Below, piece after piece: positions 17,373 through 26,814 of a DNA stretch of 40,183 nt. This DNA comes from Bacteroidales bacterium UBA5507. GTDB lineage: Bacteria > Bacteroidota > Bacteroidia > Bacteroidales > Lentimicrobiaceae. The notes beneath the pieces are model-generated. The model did not search any database. It saw nothing but the letters and a program-made list of their open reading frames with translations, and was not told the DNA's origin. The position numbers were made by a program, and so were the translations under genes. Numbering within the stretch: position 1 is the stretch's first letter; every line of letters begins with the position of its first letter. The DNA lies in contig DIOT01000039.1 in NCBI GenBank assembly GCA_002426195.1, forward strand, positions 16,876 through 57,058. The letters are read 5' to 3'.

Positions 17373-19028
17373 TTATCCGTGAAAATTCAAAATAATATAA
17401 TCTAATGGTTCGTTTATTCCTTCTATCATCCAGTTAAAATTGTCAAACTCGGAGCCGCTGCTATACTTTAGACTCTCCCTCACACGGTACTCATGATTAT
17501 GGTCAATATCTCTCAATAACATATGCATAGCGCCATTACCCTCTATAAAATTACCTTTGTCGGGGGTGTCAATAAATATCCTCAATCTGGAAAGCATTTC
17601 TTTATCGAATGTGTTTACTACAGACTCAGCTTCCCTGTGATTTATCTGGTTATTGAATAGTGCAACGACATTTACCGGAAAAGCGCCTGTAGCAATCTTC
17701 AAGGTTTCGTAACCATCTCCGCCGGAGCAAATGAGCGACCGATACTTCCTGCCATCTCTTATTCTTGCCACATCTTCAAGTCTTTTGAAGATATCTGTTA
17801 TCTCCTCAATGTTTTCAGCAGAAAAGAAGGCAACAATTACAGGGCAATTATCTATAACCTGCTTATGTGAATATATCTTATTGGCTATCTGGTACTGTTG
17901 AGTTGAATCAAATTTCCCATGGATCATTATTATGGGATACTGACGATTCGAACCTTTGTAGTAACCAGGCACAAACACTCCGGTGATTTGTGAATTAGCA
18001 GTGATTTCAGAAACTTCATCAGTAATCTTTAGCTGATTAAATGTGGGTGATGGGTTTTCAACTGAGTTTAATTTCGTCATGTCACCGCCCGGAATTATAC
18101 TAAGTGACTTTTTAACCACATAGTCTCCCGCATACTCTCTGGAATTGAAGAAATCACTTATATATCTCAGAGCATAAGGCATTGCATCTCTCCATACCCT
18201 GAAACTGTGTCCTCCGTTAACTACCCGGTATTCATGAGGAACTCCAAGTTTGGTCATAAGAATGTGTAGTTCCTCGTTACTACGACATAAGGTTCCTTCA
18301 TCATCGCCGTTGAGCATAAATATCTTTAATCTGCTCTTTTCCGCAGAAGTTAATGTCGGAAATATATGAAACGGACTATTTTTCCTGTAGTAGTCAGTTA
18401 TACGATCACTGCCTTTCAATCCGGGCCTCCCGAATAACCTTCCCCATTGGCCATCCCATCCGGAAGCATCCTCTGTCATATACTGTTCATCGGTTCTTAC
18501 CGACATACTCAAAGGCACTGTACAGCCAAATATATCAGGATGTTTGATGTGAAGCATCATGGCTCCAAAGCCTCCCATTGAATAGCCAACCAAAGCTCTG
18601 TTCCCGCTGTTGTTAATTGTCCTGAAGACACTATCAATATGAGGAACCAGTTCCTTAATGAACATGTCTTCATAAAGGAAGGTGCCTGCATAATCATTAA
18701 CGTAATAGGTGTTGAAAGCATCAGGCATAATCAGAATCATCGGGGCTGAGTTGCCATTTTCAATATTCCTTTTCAGAAATATATCCGGGGCACCATATTC
18801 CAACCAACCCGAATGGTCATCACCAAGTCCATGAAGGAGATAAGTAACAGGGTATGATTTCTTATCATTATCATAATACTCCCCGGGCAGACATACAGAA
18901 TACTTCACTTCTTTATTCAGCAGTTTACTATGCATACTGCAACCTTCCATAACAAGTAATTGCTCTTGTGCCGAAGTGTTGCTACAGGCAAGAAGAAAAA
19001 CTACTACCGATAATATAAAGTTTCTCAT
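17373..19028 (-). CDS. Two-domain CE1-like esterase; C-terminal domain lacks catalytic residues
   Basis: A 551 aa exported protein with an N-terminal signal ending in LLACSNTS, a probable lipobox. Residues about 25-295 are a complete esterase D/CE1-type domain: HGLGDD (66-71), nucleophile in GYSMGG (S150), acid in NGDDEG (about D242), histidine in GGHSFRVW (H274). Residues about 340-551 repeat the same fold: YPIIMIHGKFD answers YPVTYLLHGLGD, RLRIF answers RLKIF, and HEYRV occurs in both. In this copy the elbow reads CSGGDG instead of GYSMGG and the GGHS segment is SSGSEF, so nucleophile and histidine are gone. The start ATGA overlaps the stop of the upstream esterase gene. It probably removes acyl groups from the locus substrate; the dead half may bind ligand. 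Confidence 0.85.
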   Translation of the reverse strand: MRNFILSVVVFLLACSNTSAQEQLLVMEGCSMHSKLLNKEVKYSVCLPGEYYDNDKKSYPVTYLLHGLGDDHSGWLEYGAPDIFLKRNIENGNSAPMILIMPDAFNTYYVNDYAGTFLYEDMFIKELVPHIDSVFRTINNSGNRALVGYSMGGFGAMMLHIKHPDIFGCTVPLSMSVRTDEQYMTEDASGWDGQWGRLFGRPGLKGSDRITDYYRKNSPFHIFPTLTSAEKSRLKIFMLNGDDEGTLCRSNEELHILMTKLGVPHEYRVVNGGHSFRVWRDAMPYALRYISDFFNSREYAGDYVVKKSLSIIPGGDMTKLNSVENPSPTFNQLKITDEVSEITANSQITGVFVPGYYKGSNRQYPIIMIHGKFDSTQQYQIANKIYSHKQVIDNCPVIVAFFSAENIEEITDIFKRLEDVARIRDGRKYRSLICSGGDGYETLKIATGAFPVNVVALFNNQINHREAESVVNTFDKEMLSRLRIFIDTPDKGNFIEGNGAMHMLLRDIDHNHEYRVRESLKYSSGSEFDNFNWMIEGINEPLDYIILNFHG

Positions 19029-19951
19029 CTCTTGAATTCTCCAAATGAATTTCCAATAAATTCCAGTGCTTTTGGCATTTCTCTGTGCCAGTATGTCCAG
19101 CTATGTCCACCGCTTCCGGTACTATAGGTGTGTTCAATGCCATATGTACTCATCAGATCATGCAATTCCTGGTTAGTAACATCGAGTGATTCTTCATCAT
19201 CTCCACATGCCAGATAATAGTTTTGACTACTATATGAAGGATCGTCAGGATTGTTGAAGAAATGGAACGGACTATATTCCATAAAATATGGGGTAAGACG
19301 TTCGTCGCCGGATTTTCCTCTACCACCGAACACTGATCCCCACTGGTAATCAAATATTTCCTGTGGTTCTGCAAGATATTGGCTGTCAGTCCTGAATGAC
19401 ATACTAAGAGACACACAAGTAAAAAATACTTCAGGATTTTTAGCAACAGTAACCAATGCACCGTACCCACCCATTGAATATCCCATCACGGCTCTGGCTT
19501 CGGCATCTTTTATTGTCCTGTAAGCGGTATCAATTACGTTGGTCATTTCATTAACCAGCATATCCATTATCTGATATTGCCCGTTATATCTGTTAACCCA
19601 GTAACTGTTACCTCCGTCAGGCATAACCAGAATTACCTGACCAATCGCGTTTCTGTAGTTATCAACATATTGCTGAATCTTTCCACCTTTATACCACGCT
19701 GTATAGTCATCTCCAAAACCATGCAATAAATAGATAACAGGGTATGAAACGTTTGTAGTGTCATATCCTTCGGGCAGTATTACAGCATAACTGACTTTTC
19801 TCTTTAAGATACTACTCTGAAAGGTTTGGTCAGACTGCAGCCTGTTGAATGGTTCAGGCACAATAATATCATCCTCCTGCTTATCTCTGCATCCTTGCAT
19901 TAAAGCAAGCATTAAAACTAATGGGATAATATTATATAAGTACCGTTTCAT
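19025..19951 (-). CDS. Exported CE1-like esterase lipoprotein
   Basis: A 308 aa lipoprotein (signal LVLMLALMQGCRDKQ, lipobox cysteine at residue 21) with one alpha/beta-hydrolase domain of the esterase D/feruloyl-acetyl esterase type (CE1-like). Motifs: VIYLLHGFGDD (oxyanion loop), VMGYSMGGYGAL (nucleophile serine), ACGDDEESL (acid) and GGHSWTYWHREMP (histidine). It is clearly paralogous to the N-terminal half of the next gene: both share MSFRTD/MSVRTD-QY, the WGxxFG segment and the HSW/HSF ending. It starts 1 base after the ADP-ribosylglycohydrolase stop and overlaps the next esterase by 4 bases. Likely task: hydrolysis of an ester on the substrate captured by SusCD, in the periplasm or at the surface. 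The acyl group is unknown. Confidence 0.85.
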   Translation of the reverse strand: MKRYLYNIIPLVLMLALMQGCRDKQEDDIIVPEPFNRLQSDQTFQSSILKRKVSYAVILPEGYDTTNVSYPVIYLLHGFGDDYTAWYKGGKIQQYVDNYRNAIGQVILVMPDGGNSYWVNRYNGQYQIMDMLVNEMTNVIDTAYRTIKDAEARAVMGYSMGGYGALVTVAKNPEVFFTCVSLSMSFRTDSQYLAEPQEIFDYQWGSVFGGRGKSGDERLTPYFMEYSPFHFFNNPDDPSYSSQNYYLACGDDEESLDVTNQELHDLMSTYGIEHTYSTGSGGHSWTYWHREMPKALEFIGNSFGEFKR

Positions 19952-19952
19952 C

Positions 19953-21539
19953 CTAACTTTCCCTGATTTCTGATTCTAATGACTTTAATGGTTTGTCATC
20001 ATATACCACATACGACTTAAAGTAAATTCTGAAGGCCGGGTCCTGATTTACCCATTTGATAACAAGATTATGTTGGCCGGATGGCAGTAAGTACTTGTGA
20101 AAGATGTCATACTTGCGTGTGATGTAATCAACCGGCATCTTTACCTGTTCAATCTTCTTTCCGTCGATATAAACTTCAAGAAGGGCCACAAATGAGTTAT
20201 CGTATTCAATGCAGCTGTTCTTCACATTTCCCAGAACCACAATACCGGTCCCATTAAAATCGATGACAAGATCTTCTTCCAGCAAGTCTTTTCTAACGAG
20301 TAACTCCTTAACCGGATACATCCCCTCAAATGACTCCTCATAGCGGACCTTGTCGGGCTTTTGAACCTTTATAGTTATATTTTCTCCCTCAATAGTTCCA
20401 CCGGATTTAGTTATTTGCTGTATTGCATGCTTATTAGTTAGTTCGTATATGCCATTTAGTGTGAGTTGCGAATATGGGAAAAGAGTATCTTCAACTTTCT
20501 CAATGGCAGGCTTCCAATATGATGGTATATTGCTGTATCCAATTGCGACACCTAAAATCCCTGCTGCGGTGGCAGGATTGCAGTCGGAATCCTGACCGCA
20601 TCGTGTTGCAATATCCATAGTTTTAAAGAAATCCTTCTCACCATAGAGCAATCCCATCACAACATAAGCAGCATTAATACCGGCGTCAATGTTGAAAGAA
20701 TTGAAGACTCCTTCGGGGCATCCCTTTTCGGATGTATAATTTTTCTCAAGTTCAAACCAGCTTTGTTTCCAGTCGTCAGGATATTTCTTATGCAGATCAA
20801 TAACTGCCTGAATAGTCTTATAGAACTTGCTCTCCACAGGAATTGGCTCCAATCCATGTTTAACAATCAGGTCAATGTTATCAGTTACGAAAGCGGCTGA
20901 GTACATTCCGGCCATAAAAACACCTCCATACCAGCCATCACCATAATTCATAATATGTCCTGTGCGGTCACAAAGCTCAACTGCATTATTGATCATTCCG
21001 GGAGATAGCATTCCGGCAAAATCTGCTTCAATCTGAAAGTCAATATCATCGGCATGTGGATTATTCATCCAATGACCCGATTCGGGAGGCATAATTCCAT
21101 TAAGGATATTATATCTTGCTGCCTGGTTTGCATGCCAAAGCTTGTAGTCCTCTCTTGCAAAAGCAACTGCAAATGAATCTGCCGGAGCGTCATATCCTAA
21201 CCGGTCAATCACTTCAACAAATGTAAAATCGAGGTAAACATCATCATACAATCCCGGATCAAGCTTGAAGGTTTCGTTTATATAGTCGTCGTACCATACC
21301 ATTTGCTGGTAATCCTGAATCATTGTTCCCTTGAATTTAAATTCTGTAGGACCACCATAAGTGCAGCCAATTGTTTGACCAGCCCATCCACCTCTGATTT
21401 TATCGAAGAGTACTTCTTTTGTTAAAGTAACCTCCGCGAGCAGTTTAACATCGTTCTTGTCGCTGTTAAGATTTCCATTATTCCGGCTACACGAAGCCAA
21501 TCCGAGCAATAGAATACCGTATATTATTAGCTGTTTCAT
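19953..21539 (-). CDS. Exported ADP-ribosylglycohydrolase-family lipoprotein (paralog 3)
   Basis: A 528 aa lipoprotein (signal LIIYGILLLGLASCSRN, cysteine at about 17). The ADP-ribosylglycohydrolase (DraG/ARH) fold spans about residues 40-370. The first motif is RGGWAGQTIGCTYGGPTEF, where family members usually have GDALG. The first metal site is DDVYLDFTF and the second is CGQDSDCNPATAAGILG, retaining the DxD metal ligands. A C-terminal beta-sandwich follows (about 400-520, with LEVYIDGKKIEQVKMP and GQHNLVIKWVNQ). It closely resembles paralog 2 upstream and ends 3 bases before it. The family cleaves N- or O-linked ribosyl bonds with two Mg ions; export implies an extracellular, not regulatory, substrate. 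The exact ribosyl substrate is unknown. Confidence 0.88.
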   Translation of the reverse strand: MKQLIIYGILLLGLASCSRNNGNLNSDKNDVKLLAEVTLTKEVLFDKIRGGWAGQTIGCTYGGPTEFKFKGTMIQDYQQMVWYDDYINETFKLDPGLYDDVYLDFTFVEVIDRLGYDAPADSFAVAFAREDYKLWHANQAARYNILNGIMPPESGHWMNNPHADDIDFQIEADFAGMLSPGMINNAVELCDRTGHIMNYGDGWYGGVFMAGMYSAAFVTDNIDLIVKHGLEPIPVESKFYKTIQAVIDLHKKYPDDWKQSWFELEKNYTSEKGCPEGVFNSFNIDAGINAAYVVMGLLYGEKDFFKTMDIATRCGQDSDCNPATAAGILGVAIGYSNIPSYWKPAIEKVEDTLFPYSQLTLNGIYELTNKHAIQQITKSGGTIEGENITIKVQKPDKVRYEESFEGMYPVKELLVRKDLLEEDLVIDFNGTGIVVLGNVKNSCIEYDNSFVALLEVYIDGKKIEQVKMPVDYITRKYDIFHKYLLPSGQHNLVIKWVNQDPAFRIYFKSYVVYDDKPLKSLESEIRES

Positions 21540-21542
21540 TTC

Positions 21543-23198
21543 TTATATGGGCAGATTACTAACAGGCTTATTTTCAGAATAAATAACAAGGTCATTGATT
21601 CGTATTTCGTAGTTTTCGGAAGCATTGACCCATTTGAGTGTAACTTCATGTTCACCTTCCTTGAGTTGATATTTCCATGCCGGTTCTAATCGGCGCGAAG
21701 TGTTTTTCATTGGCAGGTATACGGTTTCATCCTTAACACCATCAATGTATATCTCTACTTCTGCAACATAAGGATCATTAAGTTCTGCAAGTCCAAATGT
21801 TTCTGACCCAAACTTTTTAGCAATTCTATCGATATAATCGGGGTCTACCTTTGTTCGGTTTACCATGTTACCATACAAAATGTACCCATTACCCTTAAAA
21901 GTGAAAGTGAAATCTTTTGTGATAGAAAAATCAATTCTTTCCCTTGCAATTGGGTATGTATTTTCAAAGTTCTGTTCAAATGCTACAGGCACAGCGTCCT
22001 TGTAAGGAATCTCTATTAAGTTGTCTTTTATTTGACCCCCTTCTGATTCAAGCACCTCCAATGCATGTTTATAACTCAGCTCATATGCTTTTGCCAGAGA
22101 CATTTCAGTGCCTTCGAAATTAAGAGCTTCAATTTCCTGCAAAGGCTTTAGCCAGAAATCAGGCAATCCTGAGTATCCGGTCATTACTCCCAATATGCCA
22201 CCAACTGAAGCTGCATTGCAATCAGCATCCTGGCCGCAACGGGTTGCAATATCAACCGATTTCGTATAATTGCCCTGACCATATAGAAGACCAATCGTTG
22301 TGTATGCTGAATTTATCTTCGCGTCAATGTTGAAAGACAGGTAGACACCTTTAGGACATCCAACGTCTTTATTCCATTTCTTTTCCAATTCGAACCATGT
22401 AGCTTTCCAGTCGCCAGGGTATTGGCTGTGCCATTTTACAACATCTGCAATACAACTATGGAACTGGGTTCCTGCGGGAATTGTCTTAAGAGCTTCAGAA
22501 ACAATTCTGTTTACGTCATTGGTAACGAATGCCATTGAATACATCGAAGCCATATAGACACCACCATACCAACCGTCGCCGCTATTCATAATATGTCCAA
22601 CCCGATCAGCTATTTCAGTTGCTTTGTTGAGCATACCGGGTGCCATAAGACCTATAAAATCAGATTCAATCTGAAAATCGAGATCATCAGCATGTGGATT
22701 ATTTAACCAATGCCCTGTTTGTGGAGGCTTTAAACCTCTGAGAATATTATAACGTGAAGCCTGATTTGCGTGAGCAAGATGATATGCTGTATTAGCCCAG
22801 TAAGATGCAATGGTATCCATATTGGCATTGATACCATACTTTTCAAAAACATTAACGAAATTAAGATCAGTATAGATGTCATCAAATAATCCGGGCTTTT
22901 TATCCCACCAATACTTTACATAATGTTCATCCCAGGGAATAACCTGATACTCATCAATAATTGATCCCTGATATTTGAACTCAACAGGTGCACCATAAAC
23001 CACACCAATGGTTTGACCTGCCCAACCACCTTTAATCTTATCCTTTAGTTGTTCAGTGGTTAATGAAGTTGTTAAACCTTCAGTATTGCTATTTTCACCT
23101 GTTGCATTATTATTTTTATTAGAGCAAGAAGCTGCTAAGAGGCTAAAACCAATGGCTGTTACCAAGAGGAGCGATACATTTCTTAATTTAATTCTCAT
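21543..23198 (-). CDS. Exported ADP-ribosylglycohydrolase-family lipoprotein (paralog 2)
   Basis: A 551 aa product when started at the ATG 23196-23198. An upstream in-frame ATG at 23234 would overlap the preceding gene and give a hydrophilic extension ahead of the signal, so it was not chosen. Signal MRIKLRNVSLLLVTAIGF is followed by the lipobox AASCSNKN. The glycohydrolase domain shows KGGWAGQTIGVVYGAPVEF, FDDIYTDLNFVNVFEKYG and RCGQDADCNAASVGGILG, matching paralog 3 almost motif for motif. The C-terminal beta-sandwich is also shared (VEIYIDGVKDETVYLP, GEHEVTLKWVN). Paralogs 2 and 3 look like a recent tandem duplication, while paralog 1 is more distant. It sits 16 bases after paralog 1 and 3 bases before paralog 3. 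Confidence 0.88.
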   Translation of the reverse strand: MRIKLRNVSLLLVTAIGFSLLAASCSNKNNNATGENSNTEGLTTSLTTEQLKDKIKGGWAGQTIGVVYGAPVEFKYQGSIIDEYQVIPWDEHYVKYWWDKKPGLFDDIYTDLNFVNVFEKYGINANMDTIASYWANTAYHLAHANQASRYNILRGLKPPQTGHWLNNPHADDLDFQIESDFIGLMAPGMLNKATEIADRVGHIMNSGDGWYGGVYMASMYSMAFVTNDVNRIVSEALKTIPAGTQFHSCIADVVKWHSQYPGDWKATWFELEKKWNKDVGCPKGVYLSFNIDAKINSAYTTIGLLYGQGNYTKSVDIATRCGQDADCNAASVGGILGVMTGYSGLPDFWLKPLQEIEALNFEGTEMSLAKAYELSYKHALEVLESEGGQIKDNLIEIPYKDAVPVAFEQNFENTYPIARERIDFSITKDFTFTFKGNGYILYGNMVNRTKVDPDYIDRIAKKFGSETFGLAELNDPYVAEVEIYIDGVKDETVYLPMKNTSRRLEPAWKYQLKEGEHEVTLKWVNASENYEIRINDLVIYSENKPVSNLPI

Positions 23199-23214
23199 GA
23201 TGTTAATAGACGAT

Positions 23215-25206
23215 TTAGTAGCTTGTATATACACTTAATTCAGTAATTGAAGTGAAACCTGATACATTCTTTGTGTATTTGTTCCAGTGATCCTGTATCA
23301 TTGCATCACCAATAATCCTGATACCTTTAGTGGTTACAGGGTCAAAAGAGATTACATATTCGGCAAAATGGGGCTGAATGAATACAATATCAGATGCAGG
23401 CAAAGAGGGATTAATCTCCACAAAACCAACTGAAATCCATTTGCCTGCATCATTCAGATATTGTACATTCAGAGAAGTAAACCAACCACCAAACTCCTCC
23501 ATTCCACCTGTATTGAAGACCAATGAATTTATGGTCTTCGGTTCGTTCCATCCATAGCCATAGTAGTCTTCTTTTGGAAGCTTTGACTTAGCAGCCAGAG
23601 AATAAAATACCGACCCCGGCCCACCGGTTATTCCGTCATTAATAACATTTACATCCTTTGCATAAAGCGAAAATCCGAATGTATGCCAGCATGAATCGAG
23701 CACTTTTTCATTCAGATGCCTGATATTTGCATAAATGGTATCAGCGACTGGAGCTATATTAGTGGACCTCACCAAAAGGTTAAAGGTCCTTGTAGTTTTT
23801 TCTTTTCCATTATCCAATTGAAGGGTTACCTCGTACTTTCCGGGCTTTTCGGGTGTGCCGGTTATTCTTCCCTTATTAAAGGAAACTCCATTTGGTAGTT
23901 TACCCGAAATTATACTCCAATTGTATCCCTGATTAGCAGGTGTGTAGAATGTATAATCAACAGGTTTACCGGCTTCCATCTTTGGTAATGGTCCAAGATA
24001 GAACTCAACAGGTGCATTATACACTGCATCAGTGTTGATTGTTATAACCTCCTTACCTGCAGATCCACTTACTTTTCCACCTTTCAGTACAATGAGATCT
24101 ACAGCTGCCTTCACAGTTTGATCTATGATGTCGTTGATTTTGGCATCAGGAAGATCGTGACGTGTAATATTAATATACTTATTATTAAATGGCATTGTCC
24201 AACCTTCAATTGGTAAATAAAGATTGGCAGGCAAGCCTTTCATACCATTTATAATTCCCAACAAACCTGCTACAGTCGCAGCCTGGTTATCTGCATCAAA
24301 TCCCATAGCACATGAAAGATCAAGTGTTCTTTGGAAATCGCCCTCACCATAAAGCATAGCCAGTATTGCACAAGCCCCGTTAAGATTGGCATTCCAGATA
24401 GTCTTGGTAAGGTCAGGCTCATTTACATAGTATTTGTCAGCCATAACTTTCCAGGCAGCTTTCCAGTCATTAGGATATTTTGCATGAAGTGCAATCATTT
24501 CCCTAACTGTAGTTGCATACCGTCCTGTAGGAGGGAGGGATTCAAGCCCAATATTAATAAGCTTTTTTACATCGCTTTCAAAGAATGCAGCCGCGTACAT
24601 AGCGCCATAATGAATTGTTGGTTCCACTCCCCATTCATCACTGGTGATTCTGGCTGCCCATTCTGATTTCGAAGCAGCATACTTAACCATTCCTGGAGCA
24701 GTAAATGCCCAAATCTCATTAATTAGCTGAGGATCTATCTGATACCAATGCGGATTGAGTTCCTTACTTCCTGTGAATGGAGGAGTATAACCAAAGTGCA
24801 TTAATCCCAATGCGGCCCTGTTTGCCAGCCAAACCTTGTCGCGTACATGATACATCCATGCTTCCCTGAGCTGTTGATATGAAGGCTCCGGTCCATATTT
24901 CTGCATTTGCAACAGATACATATATTCTACATCGGTGTCATCATCAGAGAAAGCGCCGTCGTATTTAGCAAGTTTATCGAGATTTTTGCTGTAGCCATAT
25001 GGCCAATTCTCAGGACCCGGTGCTTCAACATACTTATTTTCATGCGGCAGACCGTAGATATTTCCTATCATTTGTCCTATCCATGCCGCAGCAATTTTGT
25101 CATGCAGCTCATTCAGAGTAATTTTCTCCGGTTTACCGGCAAAAACACCTGATGATACCGACACTAAAACCAATAAAACACTTAGCTTCAATATTCTTTT
25201 AACCAT
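23215..25206 (-). CDS. Exported multidomain ADP-ribosylglycohydrolase-family protein (paralog 1)
   Basis: A 663 aa protein with a cleavable signal peptide (LSVLLVLVSVSSGVFAGKP, cleavage near residue 24) and no lipobox. The glycohydrolase domain covers about residues 30-390: AAWIGQMIGNIYGLPHE, the canonical acidic cluster FSDDDTDVEY and the second metal site MGFDADNQAATVAGLLG. After it come an Ig-like putative-binding domain (about 410-490, with SGKLPNGVSFNKGRITGTP, a He_PIG-type signature) and a C-terminal discoidin-like beta-sandwich (about 500-660). The acidic motif is closer to classical ARH enzymes than that of paralogs 2 and 3, so it may cleave a different bond or handle a larger substrate. 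It is the first glycohydrolase of the operon, 63 bases after SusD. Confidence 0.87.
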   Translation of the reverse strand: MVKRILKLSVLLVLVSVSSGVFAGKPEKITLNELHDKIAAAWIGQMIGNIYGLPHENKYVEAPGPENWPYGYSKNLDKLAKYDGAFSDDDTDVEYMYLLQMQKYGPEPSYQQLREAWMYHVRDKVWLANRAALGLMHFGYTPPFTGSKELNPHWYQIDPQLINEIWAFTAPGMVKYAASKSEWAARITSDEWGVEPTIHYGAMYAAAFFESDVKKLINIGLESLPPTGRYATTVREMIALHAKYPNDWKAAWKVMADKYYVNEPDLTKTIWNANLNGACAILAMLYGEGDFQRTLDLSCAMGFDADNQAATVAGLLGIINGMKGLPANLYLPIEGWTMPFNNKYINITRHDLPDAKINDIIDQTVKAAVDLIVLKGGKVSGSAGKEVITINTDAVYNAPVEFYLGPLPKMEAGKPVDYTFYTPANQGYNWSIISGKLPNGVSFNKGRITGTPEKPGKYEVTLQLDNGKEKTTRTFNLLVRSTNIAPVADTIYANIRHLNEKVLDSCWHTFGFSLYAKDVNVINDGITGGPGSVFYSLAAKSKLPKEDYYGYGWNEPKTINSLVFNTGGMEEFGGWFTSLNVQYLNDAGKWISVGFVEINPSLPASDIVFIQPHFAEYVISFDPVTTKGIRIIGDAMIQDHWNKYTKNVSGFTSITELSVYTSY

Positions 25207-25269
25207 TATCTTCTATCACTTTATAATTATATTGCTCAAACTATGAATAGGATTCGGGGAGTCCCTAAT

Positions 25270-26799
25270 TTATATGTAACCCAGATTCTGTACCAGCTTA
25301 GAGTTAGCACTTAAGGCTGTTTGTGGTATCGGGAATAATTTTGCAGTAGCACCTGAAGCAGGCTTATTCCACCAGGTATAACCCCAAACGCCGAATCTTA
25401 TCTGATCCTGACGGCGGCGGCCTTCCCAGGCAAATTCTCTACCGAATTCATCCAGTAGTTCCTGATCGTTGATGTCGCCTATATCATAAGGTTGCAAACC
25501 GGCTCTTGTTCTTATCATCTGAAGTTCAGGATCGTTAATCATCTCGCTTGTTCTACCAAGGCGATACAGAGCTTCAAATTTTGTATACAGTACATCAGCA
25601 TACCTGAAGAGAACAAAGTCGTTTTCCATATCGGTAACATAGTATTCAAGGTCTTTTTGATACTCATACTTGCAGCATCTGGCGCCTTCCCATTTCTTCC
25701 TTGCACGGTAGTTGTCGATAGTTGGCTTATACTCAAACCATGTTGTATCACCATTTTCTACAAAGTAGATTGGATTACCGTTCATATCATATTGTTGTCC
25801 GAAAAGAAACGAATTACGACGGATATCTTCTTCCGCATATTTATTGAAGAATTCTGGCTCAAGTACAAATCCGTCCCACATTTCACCTTTGAATCCAAAA
25901 GTAGCGCGACTTGCATCATTTAAGGTCAGAGTGTACCAGTATAATCTGTCCTTTGTATAAACCGAGTGGTTTGCAATTACAAATATATTTTCAGAAGAAC
26001 TTTCATTATGTATTTTGAAGTTTGCAAAGTAATCTGGTTCCAGACTATAAGCATTGAGGTCAATAACCTGGTCGCAAGCGGTAACGGCATCAGCATATCT
26101 GTCAAGACCGGTCCATTCCTTTGAATTCAGATAAAGTTTTGCAAGCAGGGTATAAGCCATTCCTTTTGTTACGCGGCCATAGTATTCATCGGTAGGTTCA
26201 GCTTGCAGGATATTTACATTATCAAGAATTTCTTGCTCAATGAAATTGAAGATGAACTTACGGTCTTTTTGCTCGGGAAGTTCTTTATCAGTGAAGTTAA
26301 TTGTAAACGGAACATTGCCCCAGTTGTCAATTGCCCAATAATAAAATAGAGACCTGAGTATTTTTATTTCTGAAACGATTCGGTCTTTACCCTCGAAAGA
26401 TATCTCTGATTGTTCTGTCTCATAGATTACTTCGTTACAGGCGCTAATACCTTCAAAAACGTACTCCCACGACTGCCTTAATATTTTATTGGTTGAATTG
26501 AAGCGATGAGTATGAAGTTCGTCCCATCGGCCTTGTTCCCACCATAAACCATCATCACGACCCGGAATAACAAGTTCGTCGGATGCATTTTCCATCAACG
26601 ACCACAAGCGTTGTTCTTCAGGAAAACGCTGCAACTTAGTGTATGCCCTGCCAGCATTCATCAACACGTCCTGTTCTGTTCGGAAGAAATCGTCAAGTGG
26701 AATGCTTGAATAAACATCCTCGTCAAGATCAGTACATGAAGTTGACAATCCAAGTGTGAGGGCCGAAACTATCGATATAATTTTAATTTTGGTATTCAT
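25270..26799 (-). CDS. SusD/RagB-family nutrient-binding lipoprotein
   Basis: A 509 aa surface lipoprotein that acts as a lid on the SusC transporter and captures substrate outside the cell. The signal (IISIVSALTLGLSTSCTDLDED) has its lipobox cysteine at about residue 22, followed by acidic residues typical of surface export. Family features: IPLDDFFRTEQDV, the helical TPR-like segment (VSEIKILRSLFYYWAIDNWGNVP, a SusD hallmark at about 143-165), and the closing RADVLYTKFEALYR and GREFAWEGRRRQDQIRFG signature. Length is normal. The gene begins 15 bases after the SusC stop. Binding-site residues cannot be assigned by reading alone, so the ligand is inferred from the neighbouring ribokinase and glycohydrolases. 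Confidence 0.95.
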   Translation of the reverse strand: MNTKIKIISIVSALTLGLSTSCTDLDEDVYSSIPLDDFFRTEQDVLMNAGRAYTKLQRFPEEQRLWSLMENASDELVIPGRDDGLWWEQGRWDELHTHRFNSTNKILRQSWEYVFEGISACNEVIYETEQSEISFEGKDRIVSEIKILRSLFYYWAIDNWGNVPFTINFTDKELPEQKDRKFIFNFIEQEILDNVNILQAEPTDEYYGRVTKGMAYTLLAKLYLNSKEWTGLDRYADAVTACDQVIDLNAYSLEPDYFANFKIHNESSSENIFVIANHSVYTKDRLYWYTLTLNDASRATFGFKGEMWDGFVLEPEFFNKYAEEDIRRNSFLFGQQYDMNGNPIYFVENGDTTWFEYKPTIDNYRARKKWEGARCCKYEYQKDLEYYVTDMENDFVLFRYADVLYTKFEALYRLGRTSEMINDPELQMIRTRAGLQPYDIGDINDQELLDEFGREFAWEGRRRQDQIRFGVWGYTWWNKPASGATAKLFPIPQTALSANSKLVQNLGYI

Positions 26800-26814
26800 G
26801 GCTAAAATCTTTTT

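Noticed and set aside
23199..23234. Upstream ATG for the second glycohydrolase
   Set aside because: It overlaps the preceding gene by 20 bases and adds residues before the lipoprotein signal; 23198 gives a normal N-terminus and a 16-base gap.
19953..25206. Toxin-antitoxin or anti-phage ADP-ribosylation system
   Set aside because: All three ARH-fold proteins have export signals and sit between SusCD and a permease; no ADP-ribosyltransferase or macrodomain partner is present, so nutrient use is the better reading.
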